Below are positions 24,801-36,200 of a DNA stretch of 64,000 nt, one piece after another; the first letter of the stretch is position 1, and the number at the start of each line of letters is the position of its first letter. The DNA is from Plantago elongata. Lineage: Eukaryota > Streptophyta > Magnoliopsida > Lamiales > Plantaginaceae. The stretch covers positions 18,404-82,403 of the forward strand of contig JAYMSP010000104.1 in assembly GCA_036897095.1 (NCBI GenBank), in the 5' to 3' direction. The notes below the pieces were generated by a model. That model saw nothing but the letters and a program-made list of their open reading frames with translations. It had not been told where the DNA came from and did not search any database. Both the position numbers and the translations under genes were made by a program.

Positions 24801-27480
24801 ACTAGAGTATACGTGCTAATACGAAAACCTATTTCAAAATGTTGTATTTATGTACGTACACACTCTAAGTTCTAAATATGGTCTAACTACTTATTTCTGC
24901 CTTTTTATTATAGATTATAGACTGTTTTCGTCATAATACACCCGAATAAAAAGAGAAAGCGGTAAAAGTATTCCATGAAAGAGGAGTAGCATGGCACATA
25001 TTTAAAGGAGAAATAGGAAGCCATGTTATCTATCGGAATCTGACGACTTCATAAAGTACCTTATGTTGATAGAATTCAAAGACTCGTTATGGAATATGAA
25101 AAAGTGATAATGGATCACACCGATAAGATAAACGATTTCTTCTCAGCTTAAAAGTCATAATTCTAGTGCTATTGGTAGTTAAGTAGATCGAAATACATTA
25201 ATTATTAACTAGGCCTTCTATCTATGTCTAAGTTTTCGGAGAGAGTAATTTGACAACTTTGTATTTGTTATAAATAGTTTTTTGTTGATTTAGGGAACCT
25301 TTCTTTTGTAATCGCTAGAACCTAACCTATACAAAGAACTTCCCTCGTTCCTGCACCAACTATTATAAGGTTTGAATTTGAATACAGTAAAGTACGTGAC
25401 TACAACCCAGTTTTCATCACTACTATACTTTACTTTTACATGATACATAATAGACGTGATTAGGAAGGAGTTTCCTCGTCATTAGAAATAATTTTTCTAT
25501 GTCTGTTTCATTTTGACAAGATATTACACTAAACTAATTAAAGGTCTAGAAAGTCCTTCGTGTACTTTCCCAACTCATTCTTTAGAAAAGAAAGTGCTCT
25601 TTGGGCCTAATATGGAAGTAATTGTTTAGAACTAATTAATGTTGCTGGTTACGAATTCATGGCACTCTTTTTGCTTCTCCAGTTTATTTTGAGTCCTTTT
25701 TTCTCTTGAATTGTCTTTTCTACCTAGATTTTGTTTTTCATCGTGTATGTGAGAGATGGCTCTTTTCGGTTGTAATTTGAAGGTATAGTTTCTAACGGCG
25801 CATAAGTATGAATAAAAAGAATAAAAACGAAAGTTAATATTTCGGATACACGCATTCTCTAAAATAGATTATTATTTATTAACAACACCGTATATCTGTA
25901 AACTTTTAAAAGTAAAGAAGGATGTAACTCCTAACAACCAAGATGACAGAAATCGACTGCCTATAATATAATAAAAGTAGAACAAAGGTATTGGTATAGA
26001 CACACCGTATGAGCAGAAATAAGAAAATTTATTTCTTAAGTCTGACAAAATGTAGTAGGATAAATAATGTGGAAAACTTTACAACACAACATGGAATAAT
26101 TTCTTTTTCTGAGTTTAGAAGTAAGTTCAGTCGGTAAGTAGTACATACTACAAGCTTAATTAAGCATAAGAGTTGAAAGAATTTCCCTCGTAAACTTTAT
26201 CTAGCATGCGAGAACAGTCTAGAATCTTTTATATCGAATTGTATTCCTTGACAAGATTCGTGCTTCTATGTGAACCTTTTCCCTTCTGTATTTTATTTTC
26301 GTTTTTCCTTTCTCTATCATTAGATACGCCTATTGCTTTTTATGTATTGTATTAGTGACTCTTTTTTGGATTGGAATTTGTGGTTGGAAGGCCAGAGCCT
26401 TTAGGTAAAGCATTTACTTATACTATATAAAAAAGGTAACTTACAAAAAAGAATTGAGAGAGAGGATTTATACCTAAATTCACATTATTTTCTAGGGGAT
26501 ATAAATATGTACTTTTTTCATACTATATAAAATAACCCTTAGAAGGACTAATGAAATCTAATGTCCTGGAAATAGAAAATAAGCAAGCAATATTTATAAA
26601 TAATGCACTGTTGAAGAAATAACTCCGCTCTTTCGTGTCTTATGTTTTTCGTCTTAACCATTTCATTTGATTTAGGATTTTTCTTTTTGTTTGAGTTGAC
26701 ATTTATTTCATCCAGCATTTTCATTCCATTTACTGGTGGGTTATATGGTGAGGGCAGTAGGAAATATTAACTATAATCGTTTTTTATGTTGACATGGCAA
26801 AATACTAAAAAATAAATATTTTTTTCGGGGCCTTTTTTCGTATCTACAAAAAAGATGAAAGATAGAACTTAAGTTAAGGAGGATAAGTCCCATGCTAATC
26901 TTCTTACATAAAAATATAGAATTGGGTTTTATTATGACTAACTTCTCTAATATACCTCTAATAATTTAATAAATAGAATAGAAAAAAGAGAATACATACA
27001 GCAATTTGTAATATTTGTAATAAATGATCTCTATCTTTCCACTATAAAGCACAAAGGAAGATAAAAAGAATCAATATCAAGTAAGTCAACTACATGACTT
27101 CAGCTGGAAACAAAAATTTTGGGGGGAAATAGACTACCGAGTAGACATAGCTTGAAGCACATCGACACGTTTTTGGGGGGGTACACTTGTATTAGAAAAA
27201 GGATTCCCTTGTAAACATAAAGGAATAGGATATATGAATATTTCTATCTTTGCATTGCTTTCTATGCAGCAAGCAAGTCATATGATCTAATCCAAACTAT
27301 TTATTAAAAAGAGTCTACCAGAATGAATAGTAGGAAAAGGAGTGCATGGAATACTAGATGGTTCTTAGACGCAGACAACCAAAAAAGTAGATAATATGCG
27401 AAAACTCCTACTACAAAGGAAACTGAAATGAAAACGACTCAAAAAGAAATAATAAGAGTTATAAGTGTTAATTATCAAGT
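21900..27480. other. AT-rich non-coding DNA
   Basis: Two minus-strand ORFs (22604-22795 and 23130-23366) reach 63 and 78 codons. Neither shows a recognisable motif, and both fit chance. The part around 22900-23400 is slightly more GC-rich and less word-biased. From 23400 to 27100 the sequence is plain AT-rich spacer. Two unusual G-runs near 27121 and 27175 are listed separately. No RNA gene was recognised. Confidence 0.4.
27117..27181 (+). repeat. Pair of T4-5/G6-7 runs
   Basis: TTTTGGGGGG (27117-27126) and TTTTTGGGGGGG (27170-27181) sit 54 bp apart. G-runs of six and seven are rare in DNA of this AT content. The T-run plus G-run form is the same in both, suggesting duplication or shared slippage. 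No function is inferred. Confidence 0.5.
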
Positions 27481-30400
27481 ACACTTAAGGAAGGATGATA
27501 AAGGACTCTATCTCTTATATATATATATTAAGAGAAATTTTCCCCATTCTCCCTTAACAAGCGTACTGTGCTTTTTTATGGGAGGATCCTATTTTATTTA
27601 TTAACAAATAATGACTTATATGACGCGCTTTTGAGTTCATGAGGAGTCTTGCTTTTACAAACTAGAATATTTGTGTACAAGAAAAATGTCATTATAGTAC
27701 GTTCTCTTAATCTACCTTAAAAATTAATAAAGTATGGTTATGGTAAAGCTCTTTCTTATATTTCTATAAACAAGAGAGGAGTACACTTCCCCTCTTAAAT
27801 TTAAAGTATTACATTCTAGGGTATCTTATTTTGTTGTAGTAAGTATTGCTCTTGTATAAATAAGTCTATTGAAAAAGTAGGTCTACCCAATAAGTTACTT
27901 AAACAATCTGCTATTTAAGCTATTAGTAATAAATAGTAATAAAGGGTATATTCTTTCTCTAAATTTATTAGAAATAAGATAAGTCGCTCCTATTCTCTCT
28001 TAAGTAATAAAACATAAAAATTTTTGTAAGTTAGACTACACTTCCCTTTATAATTAGATTTAAGTAAGCTGCTTTATAACACTCCTCAAGTATACTAAGA
28101 AAGATATGTAAGATAAAGTGCAGGAGGCTTCTCTAAGCAATCTAGTATACAGATTCTTTAGAAGAGTATGCAATGGATTTAGTCACTCTCTTTATAATAA
28201 AGTATAAAGGGTAATTCAAAGTAACTAACGTATCTAAGTGAAAGGGCCTCTTCTCTTAAGTAACCCCTAACAAATAATAGTTCGTAAAAGGCAACTCTCT
28301 TTTCTATGTTAAGGTTATATCTGGAGTAAGTCCTCTCTATTTACCAAGTAATGCATTAAAATTTTTAATAAAATTTAATGCATTTAAATTTAAAGTAGCA
28401 CTCTCTAAATATAGTATGCTAAAGATTTAGTAATTCACTCTATTAGAGCTACTTTCTACTTTATAAAGATAAAGGGCTAAGAGACGTATCCTTCTTATAT
28501 ATTTAAGAATCTTCTGCCTAGAGAGTCGCTAAAGTACTAGAGTAAACAAAAGCAGCGTAAGTCCTTATACGATATAAAATTATACTTAAGGGCTAGAAAT
28601 CCATTACTAGTAATCAATAATTTAGACTTTATTAGTAATTTATACTAAGAGAATGCTCCTTCTTAAAGACAACTTTATAAAATAATGAATGACAGAGTAC
28701 TATCTTGCGCAAACTATAATTGTGTACTGAAGAATTCACTAGAGCTTTTTCTAAGAGTGTAAGTGTCCATTATAAATTATAGTATGAATCTCTATAAGAT
28801 GAAGGGGTTTATTTTCTTTAAAACTCGAGTACTTAAATGATTCGCTATGAAACAAGATAGTGATACGTATCTCTCATCTTAAGTATACTATAACTTACCT
28901 TTCATAAGATATGAAATACTAAAGCCTTGCTTAATAAAATATAGTGCGTAGGGAAGCTCCTTCTTCTTCACTATATTTCTTAGTGAAGTAATTCTCGCTA
29001 AATATTATGCAGTGAAATTAATACCTCTGAGCTTTTAAGAAGGGTATTCTATCCTATCATTTGCTTCATCTAGGGAACTTGGTAGAGGGATCTCCATTAT
29101 AAAAGAAATAGTATACTATTACATAAGATAGAGCCGTATTATGAAGAAACTATAGTACTTAAGCCATACTTATTATAATGAAGAAGAGAACTCCCTTTGC
29201 ATAAATAAATCTATTTAGCTATGTATACTCCCTTACTTTATTTAATCTCTAAATTGCAACCATTTTCTATAACGAATATAAAAAATGCGCACCTAGTAGA
29301 TATACTTTAAAGAAGAGGAGAAAAGTACTTATTAAGTGCCTCTTGAATAATTTCATGAAGTTTCTATAGAATAAAATATCTTCTTTCCTTTATAGTTCAA
29401 GCATTAAGTGTGCTAAAGTAATTGACTTCTATTAGGTGACAAAATTATATTTTGTATAATAACTAAGACTTAGTATTCTTCTTTCTTAGCAATCAATATA
29501 TTTAAAACATTGTTAAATTATGGCTTCTTAGATCACTAAAAAGGAAAGGGCTTATTCTTTATCTCTTTCAAATATAATTCAAGTGCTTATAAGGAAGAAA
29601 TGGGGTAGCATAAAGTATAGTACCTTCTTTAGTGTACTCACTACATACTTGTACAGTCTAAGAAAAGCTTCCCCTTTATTCCCTTTATTTAATAATCAAG
29701 TTATGTAAGATACAATTATTTTATACACTTTTATAAATTATGAAGTATACTTAGGCTCTTGCATACTTATGTAAGGGGAAATTCTTTAAACTGATAATAT
29801 AGGAAAGATAACTACTTTAGTCCACAAACGACAGGACGCTAGTGTACTAAGGTATCTGCCTTTCTTTTAGGTAATACTCTTTATAAATGTGTTAAGTAAC
29901 TCTCTATTAGTCTAAGTAAAGAGAAGTACTACCCCTTTCCTATTTTTATTGTGAAGCATATTGAGTAAACCTTCTGGCATTCTTCTTTAACAACTATAGT
30001 TCTTTAAAATATCCTCCTCTAAAGTGCAAGTCAAAGCATTCCTACCTTAATAAGTTTAGCCTAATAATTGGTTTTTTATAAATTACATTTTTAGTAATAT
30101 AGATACTTTATTAGTTGAAGAGTCAAGTAAACAAGTTAGCTGTAAAGACTTTGTATGTATAATAACTGCTTTGACTTGTAAGTGTGTAAAACAAGTACAT
30201 TCTACCCTATATAAGATAAGAGCTATCACTTATGCCTGCTATTTACATAAAAATATTAGAGTAATAGAGTATTTCACACTAACCTTGAGCTATCTATAAC
30301 ATAATTCTATTAGTAAATAATAAGTTAAGAAAGATTTCTTCTCTCGTATATTGCAGCGCTAAGAGTTTAATATATAGTCAAATAGTCAGCAATTAATTAA

Positions 30401-30660
30401 TACCCTTATACGTAGCTAACTTGTAGTACTTAGTACTTTATAGAGGAGAGGAAATCTATTAATGTATGCTTGTATTTGCCTTTATAAAGATATGATACTA
30501 GTGTATACTACTTGAATAATAAGGTCTTACTTAATTTTGTTAAAAAAGAAGGGGTTGTCTAATACTAACTAGTATACAAAAGTGCTATACATTAACCCTA
30601 AAGAAAACGTGTGTATTTATCTAGAATACATTAACTAAGAAGGGGTGATTCCCCTTCTAT
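27480..30660. other. Gene-empty AT tract rich in CTTAAG
   Basis: No ORF of 60 codons or more exists in 3.2 kb on either strand. CTTAAG occurs at 27484, 27999, 28255, 28585, 28878 and 29158. CTCTTT, AGTACTT and TTATAA recur as in 3301-15900. The tract ends sharply near 30660, where the word bias disappears. It looks like a second block of the same kind of DNA. Confidence 0.5.
28350..28384. repeat. Near-perfect hairpin, arms of about 15 bp
   Basis: AATGCATTAAAATTTT and AAAATTTAATGCATT are reverse complements except for one bulged base, around a four-base loop. It is purely AT apart from the GC steps of the two ATGCAT motifs. No flanking gene. Confidence 0.6.
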
Positions 30661-31900
30661 ACTCTTGATACTCTATCTATCTTTTGTTTAGTATGGATTC
30701 ACTGGAAAGGATCCAGTAAACCATATAAAGGAAGGTAGACAATCAAATAGAAAGTAAACAACCCTGAAGAGAGATACCCTCCCAGAACTCACTAATACAG
30801 TTCCATCTCCTACCCTACTATCATGTCTAGTTTTGGTGCAAATAAGCCAATTCACTAAGCAAGTGTACTAAAAATCGGTTAATTTCTTGGAATGCTCATA
30901 AAAATCCAGAAAGGTGTATATTTATTGAGTTATCACATCTGTTTTTTTTTACATAGGTTCGAATGCATAGATTTTTTAATCTATATAATATCTTTATTTA
31001 CGTGTGATGGTTGTTTAATCTTTATTAATTGCAATACTCTTACTTAGAAATTTTGGCTTAGCTTTCTTCTGCCCCATTCCTAAGTAATACTTGTTATGAA
31101 CACTCGGCTGTACATACGACGTGCTCTATACTATAAATTTTTGTTATATTGGTTTTACACCTCATTGCGTACTAGCACAACAAAGAGAGACTTTGGATAT
31201 TTATAGAAGAGAAAATCATTGTATTTAGAGAAGAAATGAATGGAAACTATAGTCTTTTGTGCTATGGAATACTATTTATTAGTATGTCACACATCCTATA
31301 CTAGACTGTTTGCTTGTAACTTATAATAAAAGGAATTTAGAAATGATTAGAAATAAGGGATTCTACTTTTTATTTTAGTCAATTGCATGCACAGTTACCA
31401 AGCAAGAGTTGTTGCGAAGGGCCTACAAAAACGTAAAACTTATTATTAGTAATACTCAAGTCTACCTTCTCTATATTTGGCTGATTTCCATGCAAAGTTC
31501 GGATTGTTTGTTTGTCCAGTTTCTATTTATTTTCTCTCTATCAAACTTCCATCCTTTCTCTACCTTTTTGGTCAAATCTTAGGTGTCATCTTCCTTATTA
31601 TCTTCTTTTCTGGGGGTTGGTAGAATGCTCGAATCTTTACTTTGCAGATGAAAATATAAATTGGAAATTAGATAGGGTATTGTAATTTGGAAGTGTTAAA
31701 TCCCATTTAGCGCAGTTTAGTCAGTTTATATTCCTTTCGAATCAATATGTCAATTCAGAATTTTCTAAAATTATCTATAAAGGAACTAGTATACTCAATG
31801 AACGGCTAGAGAAGAATTCAATATTATATATAATCACCTAGCACAAAAATATAAAATGATAACAAGAGAATACAAAGGTAAGGTAAAAAAGTAAGATTTC
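30660..31900. other. AT-rich spacer between the CTTAAG-rich tract and the 32-kb island
   Basis: No ORF of 60 codons or more. A TTCGAAT loop-like motif near 30957 does not have the flanking stem pairs of a tRNA T-arm. GC content rises gradually toward 31900. Confidence 0.4.
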
Positions 31901-31995
31901 AACAGATGACAGGCCCCTTAGCTATTTGAAATCATACGTGCTAATTAAGCTGGGAAACTTCCTCAGCCACTTCTAAAGGAAGACAGACTAAGTGG

Positions 31996-32373
31996 TTAGT
32001 GCAGCCTGACTATTCGGCATGATTTCCACGAGGGCCCTGGAGTCGTTTGTGATGATGTGACTACCAGATTAGTAAGCCACTCGTGGGTATCCTTCAGATG
32101 CTCTAGTCCTTCCACGACACTAGAATTTGCTAAGTTCTTAGAATATAACTTATCAGGATCTAAATAAAGATGGTATGCATTTACATCAGAATAGCCTGTT
32201 GCGGGGTTCACTACTGTGATAGCTACAGAAAATACTGCATCTGATTCTTTGATCCTAACGAATAGAACTAGGAGGGCTGGGATTTTTGGTAATGAAGAAC
32301 TGTAGAACCTAGAATAGGAAAGGGCTGCTGATCTAGAAGAAGGTAGGGACATTAGTATGGTTGCTTGAGTCAT
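31996..32373 (-). CDS. Hypothetical protein, 125 codons, in a GC-rich island
   Basis: This is the longest ORF in the window. It starts with ATG at 32373 (in-frame TAG 16 codons earlier) and ends with TAA at 31996. The composition is balanced and protein-like, unlike the Phe/Tyr/Ile-rich chance ORFs elsewhere. The first 30 residues are Ser/Ala/Arg/Leu-rich with no acidic residue, and contain SRSAALSYSRFYSSS, which resembles a mitochondrial targeting presequence with an R-F-Y/S-S type cleavage context. A middle part with VAITVVNPATG and an acidic, Leu-containing stretch follows. No domain was recognised, and no catalytic or metal-binding motif is evident. In a segment of this GC content an ORF this long is only mildly unlikely by chance, so coding status is uncertain. 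A nuclear-derived gene fragment or a transferred viral or plasmid fragment are alternatives. Confidence 0.35.
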   Translation of the reverse strand: MTQATILMSLPSSRSAALSYSRFYSSSLPKIPALLVLFVRIKESDAVFSVAITVVNPATGYSDVNAYHLYLDPDKLYSKNLANSSVVEGLEHLKDTHEWLTNLVVTSSQTTPGPSWKSCRIVRLH

Positions 32374-32431
32374 GTTGTGCAGTTGTGAGTGGTCTCTAGC
32401 TATGCTCCGCTACTGACAATGCTGAATGGAA

Positions 32432-32452
32432 CGATTCTAGGAGGCCAAACGA
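32432..32452. repeat. Short GAGGC/GCCTC hairpin
   Basis: Five GC-rich pairs enclose a loop of about ten bases, inside the 32-kb island and upstream of the 125-codon minus-strand ORF. It is weak on its own. Confidence 0.3.
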
Positions 32453-32575
32453 CTCGCCTCCCTTAAGGTAAGATCGCCTGCATCTAGCCTTTCATTTGTC
32501 AGCCTTCGGTTTGCTCACTTACTGTGATTCAGATCTGACCAGGCTATCGCGCCCTACTATCATTCTTTGGACGAA

Positions 32576-32620
32576 CCTGTAGCATGGTACATCAGACACT
32601 GCTATGTACCATGCTACAGG
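32576..32620. repeat. Perfect 17-bp inverted repeat with 11-nt loop
   Basis: CCTGTAGCATGGTACAT (32576-32592) and ATGTACCATGCTACAGG (32604-32620) are exact reverse complements around an 11-nt loop. It is the strongest mixed-composition hairpin in the window; a 17-bp perfect match with about 50% GC at this spacing is very unlikely by chance. It lies between the 125-codon ORF and the diverged tandem repeats. It could be a processing or stability hairpin, a recombination site, or the junction of a small element. No poly-T follows on either strand. Confidence 0.8.
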
Positions 32621-32724
32621 CTCTGACTTGTGTGAACGGACTGATACCTGGATTGCTTCTTCACTACAGAAAAAATTCGGAAACTCGAAAACAGCGCAGG
32701 TGCTAAACGTCTGACTTTGCGAAT

Positions 32725-32888
32725 GGGATGCTTTCCTCTTAGTGAGAAATGCTTTTCTAGATACCCTAGCTGCTTTCTTACTTCTCCCAGCATCAACTGG
32801 CGACCTGGATCGACGGCAGGAGTTTTACGCAGTGGAGTCACCATAGGGCTATCTGTGCACAGCTTCCGCATGAAAAGATTCTACTAAC
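32725..32888 (+). repeat. Diverged tandem repeat, unit 1
   Basis: This unit shares ordered blocks with 32937-33136: TGGG..GCTTTCC; AGAAATGCTTTYCTAGA; AGCTGC; ACTTCTCC; GCGACCT; GGCARGAGTTT followed by GCAGTGGA; GCACAGC; and AAAAGATTCTACTAAC at the end. Homology may begin earlier, at TTCGGAAACT (32678) matching TTCGGAACT (32919). On the minus strand an 85-codon ORF covers the unit, but its frame is not conserved in the second unit, so I treat the unit as non-coding. The family is not recognised. Confidence 0.7.
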
Positions 32889-32936
32889 TTTGCACGAGCA
32901 AGGATCTGACTACTTGACTTCGGAACTGCTGGTATG

Positions 32937-33136
32937 ACTGGGCTTTCCGAAGAAATGCTTTCCTAGAACTGACTGCCCGAGCTGCGTACTTCTCCTATTG
33001 ATTTAGCGATCCATACTGGATTTCGCGATCAACCAGCGACCTTTTGGTGTATCAGCCCCCCGTAGGCGCCGACAGGCAAGAGTTTAGGCAGTGGACTGCG
33101 GTCTAGGCACAGCGCTTCAGAAAAGATTCTACTAAC
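32937..33136 (+). repeat. Diverged tandem repeat, unit 2
   Basis: This is the second copy of the unit at 32725-32888, longer by a 30-40 base insertion between the ACTTCTCC and GCGACCT blocks and a further small one before the GGCARGAGTTT block. Corresponding starts are about 210 bp apart and ends about 248 bp apart. The divergence suggests an old duplication, or two members of a repeat family inserted side by side. Confidence 0.7.
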
Positions 33137-33249
33137 CTGAAAGATCTACTACTGGGGGTCAAGAAGTTTTGTCAATTTCCCCTCAGAAGTTGACTCGAAA
33201 CCCAGCAAAATGTGGACGAAAATGTATGTTGCTGAAGCCCAAGAAGCTA

Positions 33250-36200
33250 TACTACGAGAAAATATTTGACTAATTTTAGGTATTGGAGTTTCTTTGTAAT
33301 TAAGGTGTTGCTTGCTCAACAAAAAACTTATAGTAGCTCGTAGAGTAATAAAACAAGGGAATATACTTAATTAGGGTGAGGCATAGATCACTTAAGGAAA
33401 GAAAGCAAAGGGTATATAAAAACATAGTTATGCTTCCAAAATACTCCAGAGTTCTTTTTATAGTAGTTAGCACATGATCAAAAAATAGTACGCAATCTTA
33501 CTAGGAGTATTTTACGGGGATTTATGTAATTATATAATTCATTTATGAACTCTATTTCAATCTAATTTTAATATAGAAGAAATACTAGATGAAATTACTT
33601 TTTTATGATGCTCTTTTATTTTATGCATTTTCATCATTAGTTAGAGAACTAAAGTATTAGGAGTTGACAAAGAGATAATAATACACAACCTATGCCATAA
33701 CGTAGTCTTTATTAAGTCCTTCCCTTTACAAAAAAATAATATACAAAGAGTACTGCCGGGAATGTTTGATATTTACCAAGTAATAAATTAACAACTACAT
33801 TCAATTATATTAAATATATATATATTATTTATACTTTTTTATCCTTATAATTGTTTATATATATCCTCCCTTCTATCCAATCTTACAGAAAATACTTAGT
33901 AATACCACTTTTTTCTTGTTGCCTTGCCCTAAACAAACTATAAAATTATCTATAGTAAATACTCTATATTAAGTGCCGTTTACTAGAGAACCTCGAAGCT
34001 ACTTAGACTCTTATTAGTCGTTTACCCTAACTACGCGGTCTAATAAATAAGTAATACTTACTAGCAGTGTACTAAAAAATTATATTCTATTTATATATAT
34101 TCATTTTTATTTACAAGTTAGTAGCTTCTATTTGAGTTAATGAGACTAGCAGAACGGTGCAAGTCAGAAGAAACTTCTAGGTATTATAGTAGGGGTATCT
34201 CTGTACAACACCCACTAGTATACCCGAGGAGGAAAACTCATAGCTAGATTTTTCTTTCATTCTCATATTTCATTATAGTAGTCGTAATAGTACATTTAGT
34301 TAGTTTGCCTAGGATACCATTTACATTGGATTGACATAGAAGTTCTGTTTATTTACTAAAAAAGGATTCATTTTGGGCATACTATATGGTTCTATACTTC
34401 TAAGCCATTAAGGATAAAAGTCAAAGAAGAGCTCTTCATTACTACTCAGTTTGTGCGGTTTTTTGCTACAACCAAAGTTGCTATTGTTATCTAATTACTA
34501 TAGGTTAATATAGGACCTGCTTGCTTGGGATAATTTGCTTCTAATGCATTAAGACGTAAGACAATCTCCTATACTATTATTTTGCTGAAAGCTGCTATAC
34601 TATACTAGATATTATTTACTTTACTTAATATAATTTCTGGTCTACCCCTTAAAATGTATAAGAAAAGTGGTACACACATGTATATTAAAATAAATCGAAA
34701 GCGAACATAATGAAACTTCAACATATATTTATTTTTTTACTAATAAAAGGGAGAGCTACTGCTAATATTTCTCAGAGGTTTCTAAGAAATTCCTTTCCAG
34801 GATAGACTTGTTTGTTGGATACTCTAATTTGAATACAGCCTGATACGTACTCTTGCAAATCAAAGTAACCCCATGTAACGGACATTTCTCGTTAATATGT
34901 AAACATATTTTTAAAAGAAATTCTATAGAAAAAATTAAAAAAATACAAGAAACGCAATATTTATATGTAGAGGATATACTGCATAGATATTTATTCATAT
35001 AAATACTTAGTATCTTTCCACATTCATAAAGTTCTTCAATCAAGTACCTACAACATAAGAGAGATTCCTATATCTAACGTATACCCCTTACTCAACATGT
35101 ACGACTTGATTCTCACTTCTATGGAAATAATTGTTGAGTATATCTTCTTCTTGGTGGTAACTAAGCACTCCAAGCAATAGGGTATTTCGTAAACAAAAAG
35201 TACATGTCACGTTCTTAACAGATCTTTACCAACTTACGTAAAAACATAGAGGATATCAAAGACTACTTAATCAGAGATTTATAGTACAAAAAAAGGAAAG
35301 CTATAAACATAATAAATTATAGTAATTAAAACACAAATCCCTGTTTAGACTCACATCATATACTATAAAATTTTTCGAAAACACTTACAAGATATTATTT
35401 ATTTCTTGCATTCCACCAAAGACAAGTTTTTAACAGAAAGCCTTACGTATTTAGTTTCCTCGCATAATACCTAGAGAGCATGCCTCGGAATTCCTTTATC
35501 CTAGTAATCATAGAAAATAAAAAGTACGCACTAGAGTTATTGCCGTGAAATATTGAAGGATTGGACAAAATAAATAGAGTAGGTTAAGAAATGACTTAGA
35601 CGCGAGGTACGTCTGAAGTAGACTTCATTTAGAAAACGTAGATTATTAATAAAAGAAATTTTAAGTATTACTAGCAACTATAATTTATTACTGCAAGATT
35701 TAAGAATGCACCGTTTAAGTAGAATTCCTTCATGGACCGTTAGTTATGTAACAATAACTATATTTGCCTTAAGAGTAAGTAAAACTATCCGTATACTTCG
35801 CGCTTTCTTATACAAACTTATATATTAAAAAATATCTATTGAAGTAATTAACATACGTTGATCTTTCTTTATTCTATACCATATTATAAGTTTGTCCCAA
35901 GGAAAAGGAATACTCATTCATTGTCTTCCTTCACAAAGGGGGTGCCTTCCTATTAACTCTTAGGTTATCTTCAATTATGCTACGTTCCTCATATTAGTTA
36001 CCGTGTACTTTTGGAAAGCATACTTGTAGATCGAATACTTCTAAATAGTATTTTCTAACTTCTATTAAGTAACACATATAGGGTTTGGTATCTTCTTATC
36101 TTACCTAAACTAATATATTTCAGTCTATATTAGTGTAACCTAAACAAAAAAGTATTCGAAGTAGAAGTAAAAGTTTAGTTCCACTCTATATGCCGTACAT

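Noticed and set aside
30950-30975. GGTTCGAATGC, resembling a tRNA T-loop
   Set aside because: The flanks of TTCGAAT are not complementary and the neighbourhood is T-rich with no cloverleaf.
32614-32871. 85-codon minus-strand ORF across tandem repeat unit 1
   Set aside because: Its frame is broken in unit 2, its C-terminus runs into the hairpin arm, and its length is expected by chance in GC-richer sequence.
34762-35043. 93-codon minus-strand ORF
   Set aside because: Cys/Tyr/Ile-rich, no motif, AT-rich codons only; ORFs of this length are expected by chance here.
35054-35062. CATAAGAGA, exact dicot mitochondrial promoter nonanucleotide (also minus strand at 5495-5503)
   Set aside because: About one match is expected by chance in 128 kb of strand at this composition, and neither match precedes a gene.
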